Assembly: GCA_013042925.1 (NCBI GenBank)
Contig: JABDPH010000423.1
Location: 1-6,644 of the forward strand
Length of the DNA stretch: 6,644 bases
Direction: 5' to 3'
From: Eudoraea sp.
Lineage (GTDB): Bacteria > Bacteroidota > Bacteroidia > Flavobacteriales > Flavobacteriaceae
Under the pieces are notes generated by a model, which was given only the letters and a program-made list of their open reading frames with translations, searched no databases and was not told where the DNA came from. A program made the position numbers and the translations under genes. Of this stretch, positions 1 through 6,561 are shown piece by piece. Within the stretch, counting starts at the first letter, position 1; the number at the start of each line of letters is the position of its first letter.

Positions 1-238
1 ACTCCATAGCTATCAGGTTCGCGGAACGCTGTAGTAAATATTTTGTGAGAACTCCGGTGCCCGGACCAATTTCAAGTACATTGTTATATCCATCCATTGA
101 AAGCGTCTCTGCTATTCGTTTTGCAATTTCTTCATCTTTGAGAAAGTGCTGTCCCAGATATTTTTTGGCCTTAACCGGACTTTCTTCCTGCCGGGTGCTC
201 TTTTTGAACGAACTGTGTTTTTTGCGCTTTTTGGTCAT
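1..238 (-). CDS. rsmA: 16S rRNA (adenine1518-N6/adenine1519-N6)-dimethyltransferase RsmA (KsgA), N-terminal part, cut by the window edge
   Basis: RsmA uses S-adenosylmethionine to dimethylate two adjacent adenines in the 3'-end hairpin of 16S rRNA, a late step in 30S subunit assembly in the cytoplasm. Seventy-nine codons are visible. The family signature LGQHFL lies at residues 28-33 and the SAM-binding motif I, EIGPGTG, at 56-62. The last visible residue, Glu79, sits where the ribose-binding acidic residue of this methyltransferase fold is expected. The ATG at 236-238 is the only sensible start: it leaves three bases (GCA) after the upstream TAA, suggesting translational coupling to the DUF4286/GGCT gene. 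This start gives a lysine/arginine-rich leader of about 20 residues ([14 protein letters not shown]...) ahead of the usual start of family homology. The remaining catalytic domain and C-terminal domain lie outside the window. Identification is secure; the role of the basic leader is unknown. Confidence 0.96.
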   Translation of the reverse strand, partial: MTKKRKKHSSFKKSTRQEESPVKAKKYLGQHFLKDEEIAKRIAETLSMDGYNNVLEIGPGTGVLTKYLLQRSANLIAME

Positions 239-241
239 TGC

Positions 242-889
242 TTAATTCGGTTGCTGGGTACTACTTATATAAGCCCATGCAGTTTTACCGGAGTTAAGGA
301 CTACCTTAATTCTTTTGTACGCAGGGCCTTCATATTTATCAGCTTCCAAAATTTCTTTATTACTACACATATAGACCCGTCCATTAACAAAATCTGCAGG
401 CTCATCTGAGCGATGCATTACAGGATATACACCAACTACTTTCTCATCAGATAGCTTATAACCTAAAAGAACATCGTTAAAACCGGAAAGTGTTCTTGAA
501 AAAACAGTTAACTGAATATCTTCCTGCTGTAATGTCCCATAGGTAAACAGGTATTCCGTAGCATTTAATCTATTGTCATTGAATTCTTTTACAATGGCCA
601 GCTCTGTTCTGAAGGCGACAAACTTGTCTCCGAAGTTTTTTGTTACCTCTTCACGCATTCTTTCGGAATCCTCGGCGTAATATTTATCTAAAATTTCCTT
701 GTTTTCAGCAGTGTACTGAATTGAATAAGTAATCCCTCCCATTTCTTCTTCTACCAATACCTTTGCGATCTTTGCATTTATGAATTTTCCTGTCTCCAGG
801 ACTTCCGGAATATGCGTTTCCTGCATCCATTCCAACCATTTATCGTGCACAGATTCATCTATATTAATGGTCACACTGTAGATAATCAT
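242..889 (-). CDS. DUF4286 domain fused to a gamma-glutamylcyclotransferase/AIG2-like domain
   Basis: This 215-residue cytoplasmic protein has no signal peptide or membrane segment. Residues 1 to about 103 match my recollection of DUF4286, a small alpha/beta domain of unknown function that in Bacteroidota often stands alone at about 100 residues beside rsmA. After a short linker, residues 112-210 look like the gamma-glutamylcyclotransferase/AIG2-like (GGCT, BtrG, YtfP, GGACT) fold. The substrate-binding loop motif YGTL is at 117-120, a G-x-V-Y strand at 170-173, and a typical Y-E-G...Y-K-R segment at 186-193. Glu187 aligns with the catalytic glutamate of human GGACT (Glu82). Such enzymes cyclise gamma-glutamyl amines or peptides, releasing 5-oxoproline; the substrate here cannot be named. 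The frame is uninterrupted, so this is a true fusion rather than a broken pair. It starts 33 bases after the TPR gene and ends 3 bases before rsmA, so it probably belongs to one operon. The domain calls are good; the function is inference. Confidence 0.85.
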   Translation of the reverse strand: MIIYSVTINIDESVHDKWLEWMQETHIPEVLETGKFINAKIAKVLVEEEMGGITYSIQYTAENKEILDKYYAEDSERMREEVTKNFGDKFVAFRTELAIVKEFNDNRLNATEYLFTYGTLQQEDIQLTVFSRTLSGFNDVLLGYKLSDEKVVGVYPVMHRSDEPADFVNGRVYMCSNKEILEADKYEGPAYKRIKVVLNSGKTAWAYISSTQQPN

Positions 890-922
890 ACTTTAAATTT
901 TATAATTCAGTATATGAAAATT

Positions 923-2707
923 TTAGTTAATACTATCGCCACGTAATATTCTGAAATTTTTACGCGCCTGAGGAAAGTAGTAGCTGTCCTGGCAATTGTA
1001 TATAATTTTCTCGTAATGCTCTTTAGCTTTCTCGGGTTCATTTAAGATGTTCCTGTAAAGCTCTGCAAGTGCATAATGAGCATCATCAGCCAAAATATCA
1101 TTCCCATAAAATTCAACAATTTTTAGATAGTTAAATTCTGCCGCCTCATAATCCTTAACAAGCTCTAAAAGCTCGCCTTGTTTTAGAAGCGCCTCATCTT
1201 CTATTTTTTCTCCCTTGTGATTTATTAGAATATCATCTAAGACTTCAATGGCTTCCAGCGTATTCTGTTGATAAGCCAGGAGGTCTGCTCTGGCATATTT
1301 TTTTAAAGCAGTCTGAGTTGAATCTTCTAAAGAATTGTCTGAAATTAAAAGGCTTAATTGCATGGCATCGTTTGCAATAAGTTGTGAAGTTGAGCCTCTT
1401 AAAACCTTAAGCTGAGTAAATGCCCAATCAAAATCACCTTTGTAAAAACTGGTTTGTGCTACTTTAAATCTTGCATCCTGACCTAAAACGTCATTTTTTA
1501 AACTTTTCTGGACCTGTGAGAAATTAATCAGTGCTTCATTGAATTTCTGATCAAAAACGAGAATATCTCCAAGGGCAAGTTTAACATATGCTTTGCTAAA
1601 TCGCTCAAGGGGGAGTTCTAAACATTTCTTAAGAATAGCAACAGCTTCCTGGGGGTTGCCTTTTTTAAAAGTGAGGAAATTGGAATAGGCAATTTGCAAT
1701 TGTAAGGTCTGATTTTCATATCCATAAACCTCCATTAGTGACTCAAACTTTTTTTCTACCTCATCCAGTTGCTTTTCCCCGGCATTCAATAGTTCAATGT
1801 CAATAAGATTAAGGCGGGCATTAAGTTTAATAACCGGGTCATTAGAATTTTTATCTACATACGTTAGAATTGCCTCTGCATCTTCAATGGCATTATCTTC
1901 AATAGCAATATCGGCCAGGCCAATCAAACGCTGAAGCGAAAACGCCCCTGATCTTTTATATATGGCTTTTTCCTGATTGAAGGCACTACTGTATTGTTTT
2001 TGTTGTACAAATAACCAGCTCAATATTTCATTCCACAGTATGTCCGGATTCTTTTGAGCCTTTTGTAAAAGAATTTTTTTCAGTTTGAGGTTATTGGGAT
2101 TTTCAGGATCTGAGTTAATAAAATTATCAAGATTGCGAAGCACATTAATTTGTGTGGCTTTGCCTGCAGAGATTAACTCCAAATACGAGTCATACATCCT
2201 TTCAATATCTCCCTTTTCTCCATAAATACGTGCCATTTGAAAATTATAGTCTAGCTCCGGATTTAATTCCATCGCTTTCGAGTAGGCCCTAATCGCGTAG
2301 TCTAAAAGGGCATAGCGTTGAAACCTGAATCCTATTCCATAGCCATAATTTGGATTTTCCTCTATTTTGGAAAGTGCCATTTCATAATACTCTTTGGCCT
2401 TTTCTGTCTGGTCCTGCAACAGGTAATTATACCCCAATTCAATGTAAATGGTAGGGTAAGGGTTACGAGATGTTATTTTCTTTAAAAGAAAAGTCTCAGC
2501 CTCTTTGTACATTTCCAACTGCTGGTAGCAGGCAATCAGACCTTCGGCATAATCTGTTCGCCTTGGGTTTTTGTCTGCCAGATTTTTATAAAAGACAACC
2601 GCTTTCTTGAATTCACCATCGTTGAAATACTGCTTAGCCAAAAAATCTTCTTGGGCCCCTGAATGAAAAGAACAGATAAGACATATAAATAGTAAGGCAA
2701 GTCGCAT
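923..2707 (-). CDS. Exported tetratricopeptide-repeat protein of unknown specific function
   Basis: This 594-residue protein begins with a classical Sec signal peptide (basic Arg2, hydrophobic core LALLFICLICSF, likely cut near SGA-Q at 16-19). No convincing lipobox surrounds Cys9 or Cys12, so a soluble periplasmic location is likelier than a lipoprotein. The rest is alpha-helical with repeated TPR-like units. The clearest lie near 23-46, 86-117, 122-150, 154-180, 373-400, 408-437, 503-533 and 538-573, with weaker helical repeats between. TPR arrays are protein-binding scaffolds, and no catalytic domain is visible. The ATG at 2705-2707 puts the signal peptide exactly at the N terminus, which supports this start. 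It lies between serS and the DUF4286 gene, an order I recall from other Flavobacteriaceae, so it is probably a conserved envelope component. A role in outer-membrane or protein-complex assembly is only a guess from TPR relatives such as CpoB. Confidence 0.88.
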   Translation of the reverse strand: MRLALLFICLICSFHSGAQEDFLAKQYFNDGEFKKAVVFYKNLADKNPRRTDYAEGLIACYQQLEMYKEAETFLLKKITSRNPYPTIYIELGYNYLLQDQTEKAKEYYEMALSKIEENPNYGYGIGFRFQRYALLDYAIRAYSKAMELNPELDYNFQMARIYGEKGDIERMYDSYLELISAGKATQINVLRNLDNFINSDPENPNNLKLKKILLQKAQKNPDILWNEILSWLFVQQKQYSSAFNQEKAIYKRSGAFSLQRLIGLADIAIEDNAIEDAEAILTYVDKNSNDPVIKLNARLNLIDIELLNAGEKQLDEVEKKFESLMEVYGYENQTLQLQIAYSNFLTFKKGNPQEAVAILKKCLELPLERFSKAYVKLALGDILVFDQKFNEALINFSQVQKSLKNDVLGQDARFKVAQTSFYKGDFDWAFTQLKVLRGSTSQLIANDAMQLSLLISDNSLEDSTQTALKKYARADLLAYQQNTLEAIEVLDDILINHKGEKIEDEALLKQGELLELVKDYEAAEFNYLKIVEFYGNDILADDAHYALAELYRNILNEPEKAKEHYEKIIYNCQDSYYFPQARKNFRILRGDSIN

Positions 2708-2720
2708 ATTGGAAATTTAT

Positions 2721-2756
2721 CAAATTTAACCAAGCTCTGTAAAAAACACTGTCAAA
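2721..2756 (-). promoter_or_regulatory. Possible Bacteroidota-type promoter for the TPR operon
   Basis: On the minus strand a perfect TAnnTTTG box (TAAATTTG, 2721-2728) lies 13 bases before the ATG of the TPR gene. A TTTG (2753-2756) lies upstream. The spacer of 24 bases is longer than the usual roughly 19-21, and transcription would start only a few bases before the ATG. The match is therefore suggestive but could be chance in AT-rich DNA. Confidence 0.35.
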
Positions 2757-2773
2757 GAAAACATAATATCGCT

Positions 2774-2805
2774 GAATTGAACGTTTACCATCATTCATTC
2801 AACTC
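2774..2805 (-). other. Imperfect hairpin in the serS-TPR intergenic gap
   Basis: On the minus strand 2796-2805 can pair with 2774-2783 (10 pairs, two of them G-U) around a 12-base loop. No uridine run follows directly, so it is a poor intrinsic terminator. It could be an RNA structure in read-through transcripts or chance. Confidence 0.2.
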
Positions 2806-2828
2806 CAATATATTAAAACATCATGGGT

Positions 2829-2846
2829 TTAACCACTAATGGTCAA
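2829..2846 (-). terminator. Weak hairpin shortly after the serS stop codon
   Basis: On the minus strand TTGACCA and TGGTTAA form a 7-pair stem (one G-U) with a 4-base loop (TTAG), starting 16 bases after the serS stop. Only a short TTTT follows, about 10 bases later, so termination would be weak. It is a candidate 3' end for serS, not a firm call. Confidence 0.25.
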
Positions 2847-2862
2847 TTAAGTATATTAAAAT

Positions 2863-4134
2863 CTAATCTATTTTACTAAAACCAGTATAGGGTACCAGGA
2901 CATCGGGAATATTTATCCCGTCTGCACTCTGGTAATTTTCAAGAATCCCTGCTAAAACCCTTGGCAGGGCCAGTGAGCTGCCATTTAAGGTATGAGCCAA
3001 TTGTGTTTTTTTATTTTCATCGCGGTAACGAAGCTTTAACCTGTTTGCCTGAAAAGTTTCGAAATTTGAAACAGAACTAATTTCCAGCCAGCGGTCCTGA
3101 GCAGTTGAAAAAACCTCAAAGTCATAGGTAAGGGCCGAGGTAAAGCCCAGATCACCTGCACACAGACGTAAAATCCGGAAGGGTAATTTTAACTCCCTCA
3201 AGATATTTTTTATATGTTCTACCATAGCATCTAGTGCCAGATACGAATTATCGGGATGTTCTACCCGTACTATTTCCACCTTGTCGAACTGGTGCAGGCG
3301 GTTGAGCCCCCTTACATGTGCACCGTAACTGCCTGCTTCTCTTCTGAAACAAGGGGTATAGCCCGTATAGCAAATTGGGAAATCATTTTTATCAAGGATG
3401 GTATCCCTCAAGACATTTGTAACAGGCACCTCTGAAGTGGGTATCAGGTAAAGATCATCTTCTGTAACATGATACATCTGACCTTCCTTATCCGGGAGTT
3501 GACCTGTGCCGTATCCAGATGCCTCATTAACCAAAAGAGGAACTTGCATTTCAGTATAACCAGCTTCAGTGTTCTTATCTAAAAAATAGGCAATTAAAGC
3601 ACGCTGTAAGCGGGCACCCTTACCTTTGTAAACGGGAAAGCCAGCGCCGGTAATTTTTACTCCCAGTTCAAAATCTATGATGTCATATTTTTTTGCCAGT
3701 TCCCAATGTGGTTGCGCATCACTGCTTAGTACCGGAATATCTCCTTCCCGAAATACTTCTTCATTATCATCCTCGGTATTTCCTGCAGGAACAGTTTCAT
3801 GAGGGACATTTGGAATTTGATAGAGCGCATCCTCAAGCTCATTTGCAACAGCATTTAGTTCTTCAGTTAGTCTTTTAGAATCTTCTTTTAGCTGTGTGGT
3901 CTTTTGCTTAATTTGATTTGCTTCCTCTGCTTTCCCACTTTTAAAAAGGATACCAATCTCTTTGGAAAGTTTATTGCCTTCGGCCAGTGTATTATCCAGA
4001 TCTGTTTGCAGTGCGCGTCTTTTTTCATCGAGGCCAAGTACCTTATCCAAATGAAATTCCGCATCAAAATTGCGTTTTTTCAGAGCTTTCACAATCTGAT
4101 CTTTATTTGTCCGTAAGGCTTGTAACTGCAACAT
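2863..4134 (-). CDS. serS: Seryl-tRNA synthetase
   Basis: This class II aminoacyl-tRNA synthetase activates serine with ATP and charges tRNA-Ser; homologues also charge tRNA-Sec where present. The 423 residues match the family's usual length. Residues 1-105 form the N-terminal domain with the long charged coiled-coil arm (about 35-105) that grips the long variable arm of tRNA-Ser. The catalytic core follows: a motif 1 region around 175-202, the serine-binding TxE (T233, S234, E235), motif 2 with FRREAG at 263-268 and the following loop to about 287, and the serine-pocket strand EISS at 351-354. Motif 3 contains NGSSLALPR (384-392) with the invariant Arg392 that contacts ATP. LALPR in place of the LAVGR seen in proteobacterial enzymes is, as far as I recall, normal in Bacteroidota. 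The ATG at 4132-4134 gives the standard N terminus (MLQLQALR). A good promoter lies directly upstream, and no T-box or other leader structure fits in the short 5' region. Confidence 0.98.
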   Translation of the reverse strand: MLQLQALRTNKDQIVKALKKRNFDAEFHLDKVLGLDEKRRALQTDLDNTLAEGNKLSKEIGILFKSGKAEEANQIKQKTTQLKEDSKRLTEELNAVANELEDALYQIPNVPHETVPAGNTEDDNEEVFREGDIPVLSSDAQPHWELAKKYDIIDFELGVKITGAGFPVYKGKGARLQRALIAYFLDKNTEAGYTEMQVPLLVNEASGYGTGQLPDKEGQMYHVTEDDLYLIPTSEVPVTNVLRDTILDKNDFPICYTGYTPCFRREAGSYGAHVRGLNRLHQFDKVEIVRVEHPDNSYLALDAMVEHIKNILRELKLPFRILRLCAGDLGFTSALTYDFEVFSTAQDRWLEISSVSNFETFQANRLKLRYRDENKKTQLAHTLNGSSLALPRVLAGILENYQSADGINIPDVLVPYTGFSKID

Positions 4135-4153
4135 GTTAAGATATTTTAAGCCG

Positions 4154-4184
4154 CAAATTTAGGGTTAATTGATTAATGTATCAA
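4154..4184 (-). promoter_or_regulatory. Bacteroidota-type promoter of serS
   Basis: On the minus strand, TTG (4182-4184) and a perfect TAnnTTTG box (TAAATTTG, 4154-4161) are separated by exactly 20 bases, a textbook arrangement for the Bacteroidota primary sigma factor. The box ends 19 bases before the serS ATG. Transcription should therefore start about 12-14 bases before the ATG, leaving a very short leader. Confidence 0.7.
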
Positions 4185-4186
4185 TT
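4167..4186. repeat. Perfect inverted repeat AATTGAT-N6-ATCAATT inside the serS promoter
   Basis: Arms 4167-4173 and 4180-4186 are exact reverse complements around six bases. The right arm covers the TTG upstream element and the left arm lies in the spacer, so a protein bound here would block RNA polymerase. The sequence is AT-rich and chance is possible. A role as an operator is inference. Confidence 0.4.
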
Positions 4187-4243
4187 TGGGAAAGCAACAA
4201 TTTATTTATTCTTCCATATTTAATTAATTAACTGAGATAATTA

Positions 4244-5584
4244 CTATTTGGCAGGAGCTACTTTGGCTTTTGTTTCTTCGGAGGGAAGAATCCAGATATG
4301 GTGTTTGAAATGATCCCAGGGTTCTGCTGCCAGATCTACTTCCGGATCAATAAAGGGTTTTAATTTGCTGCCATTTACACGGACTCTTGAGTTTACATAA
4401 ACGGAAATAGCTGCACCATCTTTGGAGTATATCTTTTTTAGGCGTTGTGCAAATTGCCAAATAAAATCCGGATAGGCGGCAATCCTTCCTTTTTGCTTCT
4501 TCGAAAGATAGTCATTGAGGTTTACATTTATGACATTGCCATTGTCATTATTTATCACCTTAAAACTGATTATTCCAGACCTGCTTCTCAACATCATCCG
4601 CCAACTCAATCTGTGACCTTCTTCGGTCCAAAGAACATCATCTTTTATAAAATAATGTCTTACAGGAAGAATAAGTTGAACCAAAAAGTAAATTCCGAAT
4701 CCAGCTATAAAAAGGTATTTGTAGGCGGGGATATTTATTTGAGAAGGTTGGAAGAAAGGCTTCTTTTTAAAGAAAAGTTGTTTTATCGTTTCAGGTTCAA
4801 AAAAGAATACCGTAAAGGCCAGCGCAAGGTAAGGGAAGATCCCAATTTGAAATACAATTGAATTGAAAAGGTGAAAGAATATAGCGAAGGCAAATGCTAT
4901 TTTTCTGCTGGGTTTCCATAGTAAAGCGGGAACTATTAGCAAATCGAAAATTATTCCCATAATGGAAATTAACTTATGTACCCAGGATTCCTGCAACAAA
5001 TCCCCTATGAGCCAATAATGAGCCTTGTCTCGCATCAAAATTTGGACAAAACTAAAATCTAGCCAATCCGCATATAACTTTGCCAGTGCTGCATAGGTAT
5101 AAACGATAAAAAGTTGTAGTACAATAATCCATTTTACATAGCTGTACATACTTTCATTCCTGATCTGCGGCCTGGCCCGTGCGTCTAATGAATATGCCCG
5201 GTTGGCAGGGAAAAAACACATTATCAGGGAAATCAGCACCAACAAATAATAATGATTGTTGTAGGAAGTTTTTTGCATCAGGTACACTGCGGTCCAGAAC
5301 AGCGTAAATGAAATAATGCTAAATCTGTACTTATACCCAAGAGCTATGAATATACCCAGGGTGCCCATAACAAAAAAGTAGGCATACATTCCGTATCCCG
5401 GTAAGGGTTGCAGCCATTCAAAACCAATAAAAGAAAACGTAAACTCAGGCTCTATTAAAGTTCTCCGCACCCATCCGGTAAGTATAGCACCATAGCATTC
5501 CAGGCTAATGAGGATGCCTAAAAATATACGAAAAATGATTAAGGGACTATTGTCTGTTCTTTTAAAGAAAAAATCATTAAACAT
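4244..5584 (-). CDS. HTTM-domain membrane protein, homologue of vitamin K-dependent gamma-glutamyl carboxylase
   Basis: This is a 446-residue inner-membrane protein. About eight or nine hydrophobic segments are visible (near 15-35, 66-84, 87-103, 111-125, 149-168, 204-223, 228-246, 250-263 and 289-308), followed by a soluble C-terminal domain of about 130 residues. By eye it tracks human GGCX closely. KTSxNNH at 105-111 matches the human segment holding His160, so His111 is the equivalent. AKL-x-ADW at 168-174 matches the segment holding Lys218, the catalytic base, so Lys169 is the equivalent. H-x-x-N-S-x-x-F-x-I-G at 238-248 and the lumenal SWxMMxxSRS block at 327-336 are also shared, as are FIDPEVD at 411-417 and a following x-x-W. 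GGCX couples oxidation of a reduced quinone to carboxylation of glutamate. The bacterial activity is not established, and the Leptospira homologue is known to keep epoxidase but not carboxylase activity. Its ATG directly abuts the ribF stop (TAGATG), implying coupled translation. Confidence 0.88.
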   Translation of the reverse strand: MFNDFFFKRTDNSPLIIFRIFLGILISLECYGAILTGWVRRTLIEPEFTFSFIGFEWLQPLPGYGMYAYFFVMGTLGIFIALGYKYRFSIISFTLFWTAVYLMQKTSYNNHYYLLVLISLIMCFFPANRAYSLDARARPQIRNESMYSYVKWIIVLQLFIVYTYAALAKLYADWLDFSFVQILMRDKAHYWLIGDLLQESWVHKLISIMGIIFDLLIVPALLWKPSRKIAFAFAIFFHLFNSIVFQIGIFPYLALAFTVFFFEPETIKQLFFKKKPFFQPSQINIPAYKYLFIAGFGIYFLVQLILPVRHYFIKDDVLWTEEGHRLSWRMMLRSRSGIISFKVINNDNGNVINVNLNDYLSKKQKGRIAAYPDFIWQFAQRLKKIYSKDGAAISVYVNSRVRVNGSKLKPFIDPEVDLAAEPWDHFKHHIWILPSEETKAKVAPAK

Positions 5585-6511
5585 CTAGCTTGAAATTATG
5601 GCTATTGAAGTTTGTTTGTCTTTTAGCAATTGTGTTTTAAGTTCCTCCAATGAGTTAAACTTATGTTCATCGCGAATGCGCTGAAGAATATCTACCTGAA
5701 TATTTTCCCCATAAATATCTGATTTAAAATCAAAAAAATGGATTTCGATGCTCTTTGAGGAACCATCAACGGTTGGATTAAAACCAATATTCATCATACC
5801 GTAAAAGAGCTTGTCTTCAAGGATGCTTTTAACTACATAAACTCCATTTTTAGGAATAAGTTTATATTCTTCTTTGATCAATAAATTAGCTGTGGGGAAA
5901 TTCAATTGCCGACCAAGACCTTTTCCCTTTTTAACATCACCTGTTAGCATATAATTATACCCCAGGTATTCATTTGCTGTCTTCATATCGCCATCTTTAA
6001 TGGCATTTCTGATTTTTGTAGAACTTACAGAAACATCATCTATTTCCTGTGCTGCAATTTCTTCCACTTCAAAATTTAAGGTATTTCCAAAGGCGATAAG
6101 ATCCTGGATATTTGCATTTCTGTTTCTTCCAAAGCGGTGGTCATAACCGATGATTATTTTTTTTGCTTTTAATTCATTCACCAGGATATCCCGAACGAAT
6201 TCAGTAGAAGACAGACGTGAAAATTCGGGTGTAAAGGGATGAATTATGAGGTAATCAAGGCCAATACGTTCTAAAATTTTGATTTTTTCCTGGATGGTAT
6301 TGAGAAGCCGTATTTCGGTATCTTTTTGTAAAACCATTCTGGGATGTGGGAAAAAAGTTAGTACCGTAGATCGTAAACCAGTATTTTTGGCATCATTTAT
6401 GAGGCGTTCAAGTATTTTTCTATGACCTATGTGAACACCGTCAAAAGTACCTATGGTTATAGCAGTAGGGTGCTTTTTATCGTAATTGGAAATGCTTTGA
6501 ACTGTGACCAC
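5585..6511 (-). CDS. ribF: Bifunctional riboflavin kinase / FAD synthetase RibF
   Basis: RibF phosphorylates riboflavin to FMN and then adenylylates FMN to FAD in the cytoplasm. The 308 residues match the family length. The N-terminal nucleotidyltransferase domain has GTFDGVHIGH at 21-30 with the ATP-binding HxGH (27-30), a GYDHRFGRNR block at 122-131, and the SSTKIR (163-168) counterpart of the second nucleotide-binding motif. The C-terminal flavokinase domain (about 185-300) has GKGLGRQLNFPTAN at 196-209, NGVY at 222-225, and SIEIHFFDF at 254-262, where Glu256 aligns with the catalytic base of characterised RibF proteins. The start is GTG (6509-6511): no in-frame ATG lies between the upstream stop at 6548-6550 and residue 59, which is beyond the HxGH motif. 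The resulting N terminus fits the family. No FMN riboswitch is present in the 50-base upstream gap. The stop overlaps nothing but directly abuts the next start. Confidence 0.97.
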   Translation of the reverse strand: MVTVQSISNYDKKHPTAITIGTFDGVHIGHRKILERLINDAKNTGLRSTVLTFFPHPRMVLQKDTEIRLLNTIQEKIKILERIGLDYLIIHPFTPEFSRLSSTEFVRDILVNELKAKKIIIGYDHRFGRNRNANIQDLIAFGNTLNFEVEEIAAQEIDDVSVSSTKIRNAIKDGDMKTANEYLGYNYMLTGDVKKGKGLGRQLNFPTANLLIKEEYKLIPKNGVYVVKSILEDKLFYGMMNIGFNPTVDGSSKSIEIHFFDFKSDIYGENIQVDILQRIRDEHKFNSLEELKTQLLKDKQTSIAIISS

Positions 6512-6561
6512 ACAAATAAAATAATAAAAAGGCTTATTTTTAAAAGTTTAAAATTCCCTTG
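6512..6561. promoter_or_regulatory. Divergent 50-base AT-rich intergenic region
   Basis: This gap separates the divergent ribF and the plus-strand exported-protein gene, so promoters in both directions should lie in or near it. I find no clean TTG-N20-TAnnTTTG pair in either direction, only near matches (TTTATTTG on the minus strand at 6513-6520, too close to the GTG to serve it). A small inverted repeat, TTTAAA-AG-TTTAAA, lies at 6539-6552. Confidence 0.4.

Noticed and set aside
45..409. Two plus-strand open frames at the left end
   Set aside because: They are antisense to rsmA and the DUF4286/GGCT gene, both of which have clear motifs.
2536..2733. Minus-strand 65-codon frame overlapping the TPR gene start
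   Set aside because: It overlaps the signal peptide region of the TPR protein in another frame. The TPR reading frame has a proper signal peptide and repeats, while this one has no recognisable feature.
3693..4116. Two short plus-strand open frames
   Set aside because: They are antisense to the well-supported serS coding sequence; the His/Leu/Phe-rich composition is that of a complement-strand shadow.
4220..4231. Perfect palindrome TTAATTAATTAA after the carboxylase homologue
   Set aside because: A 12-base palindrome made only of A and T in a very AT-rich gap is expected by chance. It has no GC stem or T run to act as a terminator.
4445..4861. Open plus-strand frame of 138 codons
   Set aside because: It lies wholly antisense inside the carboxylase homologue, which has clear family motifs on the minus strand. 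The translation is low-complexity and recognisable as nothing.
6513..6520. TTTATTTG on the minus strand as a ribF promoter box
   Set aside because: It is one mismatch from TAnnTTTG but would place the transcription start inside the ribF start region, and no TTG element lies at the right distance.
6512..6561. FMN riboswitch upstream of ribF
   Set aside because: The gap is only 50 bases and AT-rich, lacking the length and conserved elements of an RFN element.
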